Of a DNA stretch of 64,000 nucleotides, positions 9,499-19,518 are shown piece by piece; the first letter of the stretch is position 1, and every line of letters begins with the position of its first letter. Made by a program: the position numbers and the translations under genes. Under the pieces are notes generated by a model. It did no database searches. It was not told the DNA's origin and saw nothing but the letters and a program-made list of their open reading frames with translations. Origin of the DNA: Paenibacillus piscarius (GTDB taxonomy: Bacteria > Bacillota > Bacilli > Paenibacillales > Paenibacillaceae); assembly GCF_022234545.1 (NCBI RefSeq), contig NZ_JAIEUI010000026.1, forward strand, positions 35,825 to 99,824. Direction: 5' to 3'.

Positions 9499-12400
9499 AT
9501 GGCTTTGAAGCGAAAATCATGGATAGGTTATCTAATAGCACTGGCGGTAATTGTAGTTGCCGCAGTTGCCGGGGGCATCATGGCCAAGGCTGATCCGCAG
9601 ACCTGGGACAGCGCGGCCAGGACCGAGTGGTACGTGCCAACGAATGATACCTTCAAAATTAAGACTGCTGCTGAACTAGCGGGTGTAGCCAAGCTCGTTA
9701 ATGAAGGCACTGTAAACGGACTTAGCGGTAAAATTATGGAGATTACGGACGACCTGGACCTCTCTGCTTACCAGTGGGTGCCCATCGGTACGGCCGAACA
9801 TCCCTTCCGGGGAACTTTAATCACGGAAGGCGGATTAATCAAGAAGATTTACGGTTTGAACGTAGTGGCGAACCGTTCTTACCAAGGCTTGGTAGGGAAT
9901 ATGCAAGGCGGTACAGTAGGCGGCCTGAGTTTTGAATCAGGCACCATCTCTGTGACCGGAGTAACCTATGATGTCTATGCCGGCTCTGCCGTAGGTAAAA
10001 TGAGCGGCAGCAGCATTGTGTTTGACATTACCAACAAGATCAATATCACTTCGGATGCTTCCCCGTATCACTCCTACACGGGCGGTATTGTCGGGATGGG
10101 CGAAGGGATGATCTCGAACTCAATCAATAACGCAGCGGTGACAGCGTATGGTTCAGCCGATGTTGGCGGAATGTTGGGCTATGGCGATTCGAGAGGCATC
10201 ATCATCAAAAAAGTGGTCAATAATGGAGCGGTTCTTGCCCAGGGGACGGACAACTCCGTGCTCACCGCAGGCGGGATTGCAGGGCACACCACAGGACCGC
10301 TTAGTTTAAATGATGAAGACACCCCAATCATCAATACGGCTTCTGTCACCATCGCTGGCGGGAATCAGGTTGCAGCAGGCGGCATTGTCGGTAAAGTAGA
10401 CAACACCGTCGTGTTCTCCAACATGACTACCAATAATGGTGCAATTACCGTTAATGCAGCAGCGGCAGTGAACTCGGCAGCCGGGGCGCTGGTAGGCGCG
10501 ACAGGAACAGTGGCCAGCCGTGAGGTTTCCATTACGTTTGTAAATACCGCTCCGGTTACCAATAACGGTGGCAAGAACGTATATACAGGCGGGATTGCCG
10601 GATATACCGGCAGCACATTCACCTGGACGCATCCTTATGTGAATACACAGAAGGTTACAGCGACCGGCTCAGAGAATGTTGCTACCGGCGGATTTGTCGG
10701 ATACGCCGCAGGCGGGCTGGTGACCAGCAATGCTACGGCTGGGGTATTCGGGAATAGCGAGCTGATCTCGGTTAACGGCGGCACAGGCGTCTATACCGGC
10801 GGGATTGCCGGTTACGATGCAGGCGGGAATATCACCCAGACTTCTTCCACAGGCGAACTGAAGGTAAAAGGTACTGCGGATGTCTATACCGGCGGTACCG
10901 TGGGTTACGAAATCGGCGGAACCATTGCATCGTCAGTGACCGGCAAGACGGAAGGACAACCTCTGGCTATCACTTCTGATGGTACAATCGGCGGAATCGC
11001 CGGCTACCTGGAAGGAACCTTGAATAATTCTTCTATTAAATATGCAACGCTGCAGGTTACTTCGGCTGGCGGAGTTGTCGGCGGGATTGCCGGTAACGCA
11101 CAGGGTACAGTAAGCGGAGTTACTGCCGGAGATGCTGAATCAGCAGGCTACAGCACTTTGGTGCTTCAGGCTGCAGTAGCGGATGCGGCAGACGGGCAGG
11201 ACAATATCGTGTTCGGCGGACTCGTGGGTGTGAACACCAAGCCGCTGACGCTGACCGGCGGTAAGTCCTCGCGGATCAGCTTCCTGAATGAAGCCGGAAG
11301 AAGCGGGTATACCATCGGCGGCGCCGCAGGCAAGCTGACAGCGGATGCGGTCATCGGATCTGCAGCTGTGCCTGTGCAAGTGCAGGATATCCATACCGTG
11401 CTGAAGGCTGATAAGGTAAGCTTCGGCGGCGGTGCAGGGCATAACTCGGCTGCCCAGTTCAACGGGCACACGAATCGTATTAAGATCGAGGCTACAGGTA
11501 CTTCGGTAAAAGCAGGCGGCATGTTCGGTGAGAACCATTCGGCCGCAGCCGCTCCGTTCAATCATGCGGAGTTCTTAGTCATCACCGCAAGCGGTGCAGA
11601 CAACCAGCTCGGCGGGAATACAGGCTTCAATGCCGGACAGCTGGTTAACGCTACGGTGACTCAGATGTATATTCAAGCCAGCGGTGTCCGCGCTGAAGCC
11701 GGCGGGATTGCCGGACATTCGGAAGGGACAGAGACTCCTGCCGCACGTGCAGGAATTACATCCGCTGTGCTGAATTTTCTCGGGACGGATCCGATGATTA
11801 CGCTGACAGCGGCGGATGCCAAAGCGGGAGCAATCGTTGGGGCTGCTGCAACAACAGATATTACAACACCTGAAGTGAACGTGGAAAATGGCGCCCTGAT
11901 GATCATCCAGGCGCAAGCGGCCAAGCCGTCTGTCGGCGGCCTGGCGGGTATGCTTACGAACAGCAGCATCAGCAGTGACAGCAAAAAGGTCAACGTGGAG
12001 AATATGCTGATTCTGGCAGAATCAGCGGCTACAGATGCCTATATTGGCGGGATTGTAGGCTACAATGAATCCTCCAGGCTGGAACGACTGGTGGGTTCAG
12101 CTGTGAGTCTGACCCTTAATGCCCCGCGTGCTACTGCAGGCGGGGTGGCCGGATATAACCACGGCAGTGCTACAGGCATTATTGTGGACACTTATATCAG
12201 CGGTCTGAATCTGAAGGCGAACAACGGGGCAGTGTCCTCTTATGTCGGAGGCATTGTGGGCCTTAATGCGGCCCAGAGTATTGATCCGGTGCTGAATCCT
12301 GTGACCTCGGTCAGCACGATTCAGAATACCCGGACACTGGGGACGGTCTCAGCTACTTCCGCCAATGCTATTGTGGGCGGGATGGTTGGTGAGAACCGCA

Positions 12401-15400
12401 CGCTGATTGCCAACAACAGCATTACCGATAAAATCTCGGTGATCTCCAGGGGCAATTCCTCCATCATCGGCGGTCTGGCCGGAGTGAATACGGCATCAGG
12501 AACTCTCTATTACACGTATTCCAATGCAAATCTGACGGTTGAGGGTACAGGTACCCATGCCGGCGGTCTGGCAGGCAGCAATGCCGGTGCAGTCATTGGC
12601 TCTTATGTAGATATTGATGTGACGGGCAATGCCCAAGGAACATCAGGCGGTTCGGTATATCTGGGCGGACTGATCGGCAGAAATACAGCCGGTACAGTGG
12701 AGCAATCGTATTCTGTCTCTAAGGTAACCGCGAACAAAGCCTATACCATTGTCGGCGGTCTGATCGGCGAGCTGTCGGGCGGGACTGTCAAGAACTCTTA
12801 TGTAGCGAAAAGTGTTACCGCTGCGAACAACAATTCTTATGCGGGCGGCTTCGTTGGCCGGATTACTGGCGGTAAAATAAACAATGTCTACTCAGCAGCA
12901 GAGGTAAATGTAGCGGCGGATAAGACGGCTTATGCCGGCGGCTTCGCCGGACGATATGATAATGCAAGTAAAGAGCTGCTCTATAAATCCTACTATATTA
13001 AAGACGAAGGCTTGAACATCAACCGTGACCTGCCTGACTTCGCAGAGGGCAATCACCGCTGGCTGAATGTGCATGTCCGGCTGACTACCATTCTGTCGGA
13101 GACGCTGAAGGACAGAACGGTATTCCCGGGCTTGTCGGGCTGGGATTTCGAGGGAGCCTGGAAATACGGCTCGCTCAGTGCGGCCTACCGTTACCCTGAA
13201 GTCAACCGCATTGCCAATACCGGCGGCGGAGACAACGGTAATAACGTGAATGCCAATATCAACTGGTACACGAAGGATAAGGATGCGATCGGCTTTGAGA
13301 TCACCTCGGAGGCTGAGCTGGCCGGTCTGGCGGGAATTGTTAACGGCACGATTGCCGGTGTAGAGCAATTCAGCTTTAAGGACAGAACCGTGACCGTGAT
13401 GAGTCCGATCCACATCCAGTCCAAGCAATGGGTGCCTATCGGCGACAAGGAAGCGACTCCTTTTGAAGGAACATTCGACGGGAAAAGCCAGCTGATCGAC
13501 GGCCTGACGCTGCAGCCGGTCTATACGCATTCCGGACTGTTCGGAATCATTGGAGCGAATGCTACAGTGCAGAATATGAATCTTGAGCCCCTCACGGTTG
13601 CCGGTAACGGCTACACCGGCGTGCTGGCCGGAACGAACCTGGGTACAGTCAAGAATGTGGACCTTAAGCTGCTGGACGGCGTGAAGGTCAGCGGCGGCAT
13701 TGTCGGCGGCCTCATCGGCCAGAACTCAGGCACGGTGGCCGGGCTGCAGCTAACGCTGGACGGCGGAAGCCGGATTGAGACGGTCGCTGAAGGCGGGATT
13801 GCCGGCGGTCTGATCGGTGACAACACAGCGGATATTACAGCTGACACTTATGTCATTCACGATAAGGACGGCAGTGTAGGCAGTGCAGCTGACCATGCTG
13901 TTATCGGCGGAATTATCGGGGTACAGAACGGGAATGTGACAGGTCTAACCCTTGAGGTGAATTCCAGATACCGTATTGCCTCCACAGGAATGGACAGCAC
14001 TGTGGGCGGAATGGTTGGACATTACCAATCCGGTCAGGCGCAGGATCTGACGGTAAGCTTTGCAGACGGAACGCTGGAAGCACGGGGGCTTGACTCCATC
14101 CTGGGCGGAGTGATCGGCCAGTCGGATGGAGGAAACCATATCCGGAATGTGACCGTCACCGGGACGGGAAGCGGCGTACAGCTGACGGCCAATGGTACAG
14201 CCGGTGGTGTGGTAGGCCTGAAGGAAGGCACACTGCACGGAATGCCGGTCCGTTCTGTAAATAACGGCAGCAGCTTCGATATTGAACATGCCGCAGTGTC
14301 AGGCGTGAAGCTGGCTACGACCGGCGACAGCTTGAAGGCTGTGCTCGGCGGGATTGCCGGATCGGCTTCCCGGACAGCAATCAATGATGCCAAGTTCAAT
14401 GCTGCTCTTACGGCCGCAGGTGAAGTAATCACTGCCGGAGGGATTGTTGGAGTCAGTGATAATTCCATCATCTACAATGCAGATTCGTCACCTGAGCTTC
14501 AGGCGGCAGCGAAGAGCGGTGAGGTTGCCGTCGGCGGGATCGCCGGAACAATCGCTGCGGACGATATCAATCAAGGCTTTGATTTTGGCAAGGCGTATCC
14601 GCTGTATAAAGGGATTTACATTGCCAAGGTCCATGACGGCCAGATCACTGTTACCGGAACAGACCATCGTGCTGACCTCTATGCGGGCGGTCTGACCGGC
14701 AAGAATACGGATGCCTCCATCTATAGCTCCGAAGTGGCCTCCGGTCTGAAGGTAACCGGCGGCAATACCGTGAGTGCAGGCGGAGTTGCCGGATACAGTA
14801 ACGGTATCATTGTGGACACTATTGTCAGAAGCGGTGTGAACGCAGATAACAGCAGAGTGATCAATGCCGGCGGGCTTGCCGGCTGGGGAGACGGCGGCGA
14901 GATTCATTACAGTAAGGTGATCTCCGGCTCCGGCCAGTCCATCACTGTCGGATCAGCGGTTACCTTGGGTGAATCGGTACCGAATACACGCGTCGGCGGC
15001 GTTATCGGAATGGCCGATCATGTCCTGATTACGAATACCCATACGGATATTCCGGTAGTGATCACAGACACCAATCAGGATAATACGATGTATGCAGGCG
15101 GTTTTGCCGGACTCCTGGGTGAGAACGGTACGCTTGCCGGACAGATTCAGAAGTCTTATGCGACAGGCAAGCTGAATGTCAGCGGCAGATTAGGCTCTTA
15201 TGTCGGTGGCTTCGCGGGTTCTGTAGATCATTATTCGATCACGGATTCCTATGCCTCCGGTGACATCAGCAATACCGGCTTCGACACACGAAGCGGCGGC
15301 TTCGCAGCCTCCGTGGAGAGAAGCGGCAGCATCAGCAAGTCTTACGCCTTGCAGAATAAGCTGTCTACAGTCGGAGTGAAGTCTTCGACCCGTTCGTATA

Positions 15401-18222
15401 ACGGCGGCTTCGCCGGTTATAATGACGGGACATTAACCAGTGTCTATTCCAATGTACCGCAGATTAATGTGGCGGTAGCGGGGAACAATGTCTCCACAGG
15501 CGCACTGGTCGGCTATAACTTCCGGGACGGTAAAATCATTAGCTCATCCTACACAGGCACTCTTTCTGCTGTAGGCCGCAACACAGGTGCAGCCGCAGCC
15601 GCCGTAAGTACAGCAGCTGTTGACCCGCTGAGTTCAGGACTCTGGAGTATTGATTATGACACTACCTTCCTGAACGATCTGAAGGATGCAACCATTACAG
15701 TGCAGACTCCGCTGCAGCTTGCAGGGGCAGTCATGTTCTATAACGAGTCAGGATTGAATTATTACAAGCTGTTCAACAGAACGGCTGAAGACAAGCCGCA
15801 GCTGGCAACGATCCTGCTCGGCGCGGATATCGACCTTGCCGGACTCTTCTGGACGGCATTCGACAGCTTCACAGGCGTATTCGACGGCCAAGGCCATGCG
15901 CTCAGCGGACTGTCGCTGAAAGCCTCCGGCCAGCAGACCGCCGGCTTCATCAAGGATAACCGCGGGGAGCTGCTGAATGTAAGCTTTACCGGAGCGAATA
16001 TCTCCGGCGCAGTGAATGCAGGGGTTGCAGCCGGAATTAACCACACAGGCGCAGTCATCCGTAATGTGAAGGTAAGCGGCTCCGTAACTGGCAGTGCTGC
16101 TGCCGGCGGAGTAGCAGGCGTGAATCAGGGCACTCTGGAGAAGGTATCGAATGAAGGAGTAGCTCTTGCCGAAGCGGGCCGGATCGGCGGTATTGCCGGA
16201 CGCAACGCCGGAGTCATTCACCAGGCCGTCTCAAAGGGCAATATTGACGATAAAGCTACACTCGCAGCAGGCGGAATCGCCGGCGAGAACAGTGCAGAAG
16301 GCACGATCACCGAGTCCATTGCCTATGGAGATGTCCGTGTGGCTTCGGCCCAGGCGATCGCCGGCGGGATCAGCGGTCTGAACGCAGGGGAGATCAAGAA
16401 CAGCTACTCTGCGGGAACGATCATTGCTGAAGGGATGTCTACAGCATGGGCAGGCGGTATTGCCGGTCTGGCGGAGAGCGGGTCCATTACTTCTTCCCTG
16501 AACACCGGAGAAGTGAAGGCTGCTGTGAAAGGCAAGATTCAGCCGCTGCAGGCCTTCTTCGGTGGCATTGCCGGACAGAAGGCGGATCAGGCCACCATCA
16601 GCCAAACCTTATTCAACAGACAAATGCTGAAGAATAATATTGCGTACTACAATCTGAATGGCCAGGCAGTAGCAGGAGGCAGCAGCAATGCGGTGGGGCT
16701 TACGGGAACAGAGCTTACCGGCGCGGATCTGCCAGCAGGCCTGGATGCCGGAAGCTGGACAGCCCAGAACACATTCTATCCGGTGCTTCTGGCCTTTAAC
16801 GGAACAAGCGAAGGGACTCTGGCTTCAGCCGCTGTTATCCTGAACCCGCAGGATCTGATTAACCGCGTGGGTTCGGCATTCCACTTAAGCAGCGGCGCAG
16901 CCCTCTCCTGGAGCGCTGATCCGTCCAAAGCTGTAGTGAACGGTACAACCGGCAGCCTGATATCAGGCGGCAGTGCAGTACTGAAGGCAAGCGCAGGAGG
17001 ACAGAGCAGAAATATTACTATCAATACCGCTGCATTCCAGTACCCGAGTCCGGCATCAGCACCGACTGCCGCACCTGGGGATAAGAATTTCACCAGCGAA
17101 GTGAAGGTTGAACTGGTAACAGGCGAACAGGGCGGCATCATCTACTATACGCTGGACGGCACACAGCCGACTGAAGCCTCGATGCTGTACAGCGGAGCAA
17201 TTACGCTTAAGAGCACCACGACAGTGAGAGCCATCACAGTAGTAACCGGCAAGGAATACAGCCCGGTTGCAAGCTGGACCTGGACACTTGTAGAACCTAA
17301 TCCGGGTCCTAATCCAAATCCTGGATCCGGCAATGGCGGCGGCGGTGGCGGTCCGATAGCACCGCTTCCAAGCCCGACACCTGCCCCGGCGGCTCCGGCG
17401 ATCACTGCAATTGCCGGTACCTCCACGGTGACTGGTGACAGTGAAGCACCGGTCAAGATCGCTAAGAACAGCAAGCTTGTGCTGACGGCTCCGGAAGGGC
17501 AGACGATCTATTACACAACAGACGGCAGCATTCCGACGACTAAGAGCACGAAATACACCGGTGAGCTGCTGATTACCAAGAGTATGACGATCAAAGCGAT
17601 TACGGACAAAGACGATAAAGTCATTACGATTGAGTATGTGGTGGAGAACGCCAAGTACAGCCTGAAGAGCAATAGCGGAGAGATCAAGTATATGGCAGCC
17701 TATCCGAACGGCCTGTTCATGCCAAACGCTGCCATTACCCGGTATGAGCTGATCCAGTCTCTTGCACCGCTGCTTGATATGGAAGAAGTAAATGTCGGCA
17801 ATCTGTTCAATGATGTCAATGCCGAGAATGAAGCCCTGACCGGATTCTTCGCTTCGGCCGGCATTATTGAAGGCTTCCCGGATGGCGGCTTCGGCGGAAC
17901 GAAGGGCCTGACCAGAGCCGAGTTCTCCAAAATCATGACCACCGTTCTGAAGCTCGACGTAACTGAGACAGGCGTAACGAAGCAGAAGGATATGCAGGGA
18001 CACTGGGCAGAGAAATATGTCAACGCCCTGTCGCAGGCAGGTTATGTGCAAGGCTTCCCTGACGGAACCTTCAAGCCGGGAACACCGATTACCCGTGCAC
18101 AGGCTGTTGTCCTGATCAACCGGATTGCCGGCACGAAGAAGCTGACGGTAACGGCTGTACGGTTCAAGGATGTTCCGGCTACCCATTGGGCTTACAAAGA
18201 CATCATGTCGGTGGTGAAATAA
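9499..18222 (+). CDS. Giant exported GLUG-repeat protein with SLH anchor
   Basis: 2907 aa; ATG 9499 follows AGGTGGTG. A signal peptide with a long hydrophobic core (residues about 8-30) leads in. Most of the protein is built from GLUG-type repeats (GGxxG followed by a beta-strand, dozens of copies). The repeat field splits into three modules, each headed by a related strand-turn: QWVPIG..PF.GTL near residue 92, QWVPIG..PFEGTFDGK near 1311, and FWTAFDSFTGVFDGQG near 2118. Two chitobiase/HEX C-terminal-type modules (YYTLDGTQPT near 2550, YYTTDGSIPT near 2670) flank a Gly-rich linker near 2612. SLH-like units follow at about 2734-2762, 2769-2820 and 2830-2880, and the last is cut short (2889-2907). 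GLUG and beta-helix proteins are often adhesins or proteases with cell-wall anchorage. No catalytic motif is evident here, so adhesion or matrix structure is the likeliest role. Confidence 0.9.
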   Translation: MALKRKSWIGYLIALAVIVVAAVAGGIMAKADPQTWDSAARTEWYVPTNDTFKIKTAAELAGVAKLVNEGTVNGLSGKIMEITDDLDLSAYQWVPIGTAEHPFRGTLITEGGLIKKIYGLNVVANRSYQGLVGNMQGGTVGGLSFESGTISVTGVTYDVYAGSAVGKMSGSSIVFDITNKINITSDASPYHSYTGGIVGMGEGMISNSINNAAVTAYGSADVGGMLGYGDSRGIIIKKVVNNGAVLAQGTDNSVLTAGGIAGHTTGPLSLNDEDTPIINTASVTIAGGNQVAAGGIVGKVDNTVVFSNMTTNNGAITVNAAAAVNSAAGALVGATGTVASREVSITFVNTAPVTNNGGKNVYTGGIAGYTGSTFTWTHPYVNTQKVTATGSENVATGGFVGYAAGGLVTSNATAGVFGNSELISVNGGTGVYTGGIAGYDAGGNITQTSSTGELKVKGTADVYTGGTVGYEIGGTIASSVTGKTEGQPLAITSDGTIGGIAGYLEGTLNNSSIKYATLQVTSAGGVVGGIAGNAQGTVSGVTAGDAESAGYSTLVLQAAVADAADGQDNIVFGGLVGVNTKPLTLTGGKSSRISFLNEAGRSGYTIGGAAGKLTADAVIGSAAVPVQVQDIHTVLKADKVSFGGGAGHNSAAQFNGHTNRIKIEATGTSVKAGGMFGENHSAAAAPFNHAEFLVITASGADNQLGGNTGFNAGQLVNATVTQMYIQASGVRAEAGGIAGHSEGTETPAARAGITSAVLNFLGTDPMITLTAADAKAGAIVGAAATTDITTPEVNVENGALMIIQAQAAKPSVGGLAGMLTNSSISSDSKKVNVENMLILAESAATDAYIGGIVGYNESSRLERLVGSAVSLTLNAPRATAGGVAGYNHGSATGIIVDTYISGLNLKANNGAVSSYVGGIVGLNAAQSIDPVLNPVTSVSTIQNTRTLGTVSATSANAIVGGMVGENRTLIANNSITDKISVISRGNSSIIGGLAGVNTASGTLYYTYSNANLTVEGTGTHAGGLAGSNAGAVIGSYVDIDVTGNAQGTSGGSVYLGGLIGRNTAGTVEQSYSVSKVTANKAYTIVGGLIGELSGGTVKNSYVAKSVTAANNNSYAGGFVGRITGGKINNVYSAAEVNVAADKTAYAGGFAGRYDNASKELLYKSYYIKDEGLNINRDLPDFAEGNHRWLNVHVRLTTILSETLKDRTVFPGLSGWDFEGAWKYGSLSAAYRYPEVNRIANTGGGDNGNNVNANINWYTKDKDAIGFEITSEAELAGLAGIVNGTIAGVEQFSFKDRTVTVMSPIHIQSKQWVPIGDKEATPFEGTFDGKSQLIDGLTLQPVYTHSGLFGIIGANATVQNMNLEPLTVAGNGYTGVLAGTNLGTVKNVDLKLLDGVKVSGGIVGGLIGQNSGTVAGLQLTLDGGSRIETVAEGGIAGGLIGDNTADITADTYVIHDKDGSVGSAADHAVIGGIIGVQNGNVTGLTLEVNSRYRIASTGMDSTVGGMVGHYQSGQAQDLTVSFADGTLEARGLDSILGGVIGQSDGGNHIRNVTVTGTGSGVQLTANGTAGGVVGLKEGTLHGMPVRSVNNGSSFDIEHAAVSGVKLATTGDSLKAVLGGIAGSASRTAINDAKFNAALTAAGEVITAGGIVGVSDNSIIYNADSSPELQAAAKSGEVAVGGIAGTIAADDINQGFDFGKAYPLYKGIYIAKVHDGQITVTGTDHRADLYAGGLTGKNTDASIYSSEVASGLKVTGGNTVSAGGVAGYSNGIIVDTIVRSGVNADNSRVINAGGLAGWGDGGEIHYSKVISGSGQSITVGSAVTLGESVPNTRVGGVIGMADHVLITNTHTDIPVVITDTNQDNTMYAGGFAGLLGENGTLAGQIQKSYATGKLNVSGRLGSYVGGFAGSVDHYSITDSYASGDISNTGFDTRSGGFAASVERSGSISKSYALQNKLSTVGVKSSTRSYNGGFAGYNDGTLTSVYSNVPQINVAVAGNNVSTGALVGYNFRDGKIISSSYTGTLSAVGRNTGAAAAAVSTAAVDPLSSGLWSIDYDTTFLNDLKDATITVQTPLQLAGAVMFYNESGLNYYKLFNRTAEDKPQLATILLGADIDLAGLFWTAFDSFTGVFDGQGHALSGLSLKASGQQTAGFIKDNRGELLNVSFTGANISGAVNAGVAAGINHTGAVIRNVKVSGSVTGSAAAGGVAGVNQGTLEKVSNEGVALAEAGRIGGIAGRNAGVIHQAVSKGNIDDKATLAAGGIAGENSAEGTITESIAYGDVRVASAQAIAGGISGLNAGEIKNSYSAGTIIAEGMSTAWAGGIAGLAESGSITSSLNTGEVKAAVKGKIQPLQAFFGGIAGQKADQATISQTLFNRQMLKNNIAYYNLNGQAVAGGSSNAVGLTGTELTGADLPAGLDAGSWTAQNTFYPVLLAFNGTSEGTLASAAVILNPQDLINRVGSAFHLSSGAALSWSADPSKAVVNGTTGSLISGGSAVLKASAGGQSRNITINTAAFQYPSPASAPTAAPGDKNFTSEVKVELVTGEQGGIIYYTLDGTQPTEASMLYSGAITLKSTTTVRAITVVTGKEYSPVASWTWTLVEPNPGPNPNPGSGNGGGGGGPIAPLPSPTPAPAAPAITAIAGTSTVTGDSEAPVKIAKNSKLVLTAPEGQTIYYTTDGSIPTTKSTKYTGELLITKSMTIKAITDKDDKVITIEYVVENAKYSLKSNSGEIKYMAAYPNGLFMPNAAITRYELIQSLAPLLDMEEVNVGNLFNDVNAENEALTGFFASAGIIEGFPDGGFGGTKGLTRAEFSKIMTTVLKLDVTETGVTKQKDMQGHWAEKYVNALSQAGYVQGFPDGTFKPGTPITRAQAVVLINRIAGTKKLTVTAVRFKDVPATHWAYKDIMSVVK

Positions 18223-18252
18223 CAGAAATTCATAGGTAGAGGAGCAACGCGG

Positions 18253-18942
18253 ATGAAAACAAAGCTGCTTGCCGTGAGCCTGATCTTCTCGCTGATCGTA
18301 GCGGTGCTCTTCAATGAAGGCACGACCAGCGCTGACACGATAGGCGTGTATAATGCCGAGCAGAGCTACGCCATGGCGGGTGATGCGATCTTCTATCTGC
18401 GTGTGCTGAAAAACGACGGTACCGCAAGCTCTACCGGGACAGGAATCATCCTGTCCCCGGGCGGGACTGCAGCAACGGCGTATCACGTGGTGAAAGGCGG
18501 ACAGCGCTTTGAAGGGGTCATGGCCGATGGAACGGTCATCAGTCCGATCAAAGTGACCAGGTTCGACGAGCTGAAGGATGTTGCCGTCCTGGAGCTGCCC
18601 AGTCCGGCGGCGATGAAGCAGAAGGGCAATGCCTATCATTATCTGCCGCTGCGCAAGGACAAGCTGAAGCATGGTGAGGCTGTATATGCCCTCGGCTACC
18701 CGCTGAAGAACACAGCGATCATCACGGAGGGCATTGTCAACACGCCGGCAGCCGACATCAATGGCAGAAGCCGGATTCTGACTTCGGCCCAGATTGCCAG
18801 CGGCATGTCAGGCGGTCCTCTGCTGGATAGCCACGGCGAGCTTGCCGGGATCATCTCCGGCTCGCTGCGGACGATGAACAATATCCATCTGGTAGTTAAC
18901 ATGGAGGATCTGCGCAGCCTGCTGCCGGCATCCTTTCAGTAA
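18253..18942 (+). CDS. Exported trypsin-like serine protease
   Basis: 229 aa; ATG 18253 lies 30 bases after the GLUG-protein stop, preceded by GTAGAGGAGC. An N-terminal signal peptide is clear. The trypsin/DegP fold is shown by a catalytic triad in the right order: His78 in TAYHVVKGG, Asp109 in LKDVAVLELP and Ser186 in SGMSGGPLL, with the oxyanion-type GMSGG. There is no PDZ domain and no second membrane segment, so it is shorter than HtrA/DegP proteins. Its place directly behind two giant surface proteins suggests it processes or quality-controls exported proteins in the wall zone. That link is inferred from position only. Confidence 0.85.
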   Translation: MKTKLLAVSLIFSLIVAVLFNEGTTSADTIGVYNAEQSYAMAGDAIFYLRVLKNDGTASSTGTGIILSPGGTAATAYHVVKGGQRFEGVMADGTVISPIKVTRFDELKDVAVLELPSPAAMKQKGNAYHYLPLRKDKLKHGEAVYALGYPLKNTAIITEGIVNTPAADINGRSRILTSAQIASGMSGGPLLDSHGELAGIISGSLRTMNNIHLVVNMEDLRSLLPASFQ

Positions 18943-18958
18943 AATAATATGAACTGTA

Positions 18959-19007
18959 GCTGTCCCTACAGCGTTTGCTCAGCAAGCGCAGGGGCAGCAC
19001 TTTTTTT
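18959..19007 (+). terminator. Rho-independent terminator closing the surface-protein block
   Basis: Outer arms GCTGTCCCT and AGGGGCAGC enclose a second stem (GCGTTTGC with GCAAGCGC), followed by seven T. Confidence 0.85.
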
Positions 19008-19065
19008 AGGGAAATAAGCATTCCGTTAACAGGCAGGTCCCCGTATGGAAGGAGGAGGAACCCGG

Positions 19066-19428
19066 GTGATTAAGGCTTATTTGCTGGATGTGAATGAGAA
19101 GGATCTCTATAAGCTGTCATCCATGCTGCAGCATACAGGCAAGATAAATATAATTGGCATGTCGGCTTATCCCGAGAATGTTGTGGACCAGATTGTGCTG
19201 CTGCACCCCGATGTGCTGTTTCTGGATCTGCAGCTGCCCGGCCAACAAGGCGTCGTTGTTGCCGAGCTGGTGAAGAAGAGGCTGCCGGATATTCAGATTG
19301 TGGTGGTCACAGAGACGAAGCAGCATGCCCTGTGGGCCTTCGACCAGGACGTTGTGGATTATGTTCTGAAACCGCTGGAGGAGGTCCGGCTCAGCCAGTC
19401 GGTGGAACGGCTGCGCGAGGGGAGCTGA
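19066..19428 (+). CDS. Stand-alone response-regulator receiver domain protein
   Basis: 120 aa from GTG 19066, which is preceded by GGAGGAGG (19051-19058) at 7 bases. The in-frame ATG 19045 lies upstream of this ribosome site and is unlikely to be used. The sequence is a single CheY-like receiver domain: an acidic N-terminal patch (LLDVNEKD), phospho-acceptor Asp54 in VLFLDLQLPG, a Thr in VVVTETK and Lys102 in YVLKPLE. It resembles the receivers of LytTR regulators, but the frame stops right after alpha-5, so no DNA-binding output domain is present. No histidine kinase lies next to it. It may be a phosphate relay or sink, or act by binding a partner. Confidence 0.8.
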   Translation: MIKAYLLDVNEKDLYKLSSMLQHTGKINIIGMSAYPENVVDQIVLLHPDVLFLDLQLPGQQGVVVAELVKKRLPDIQIVVVTETKQHALWAFDQDVVDYVLKPLEEVRLSQSVERLREGS

Positions 19429-19518
19429 AGCTGGCAGCCGGAAGCGGAAAGCGGGATGCCGGAAGCCGCTTCTGCGTGGTACAATGGACGGACAAGCAGA
19501 AAGGATGGGTGAGTATCG

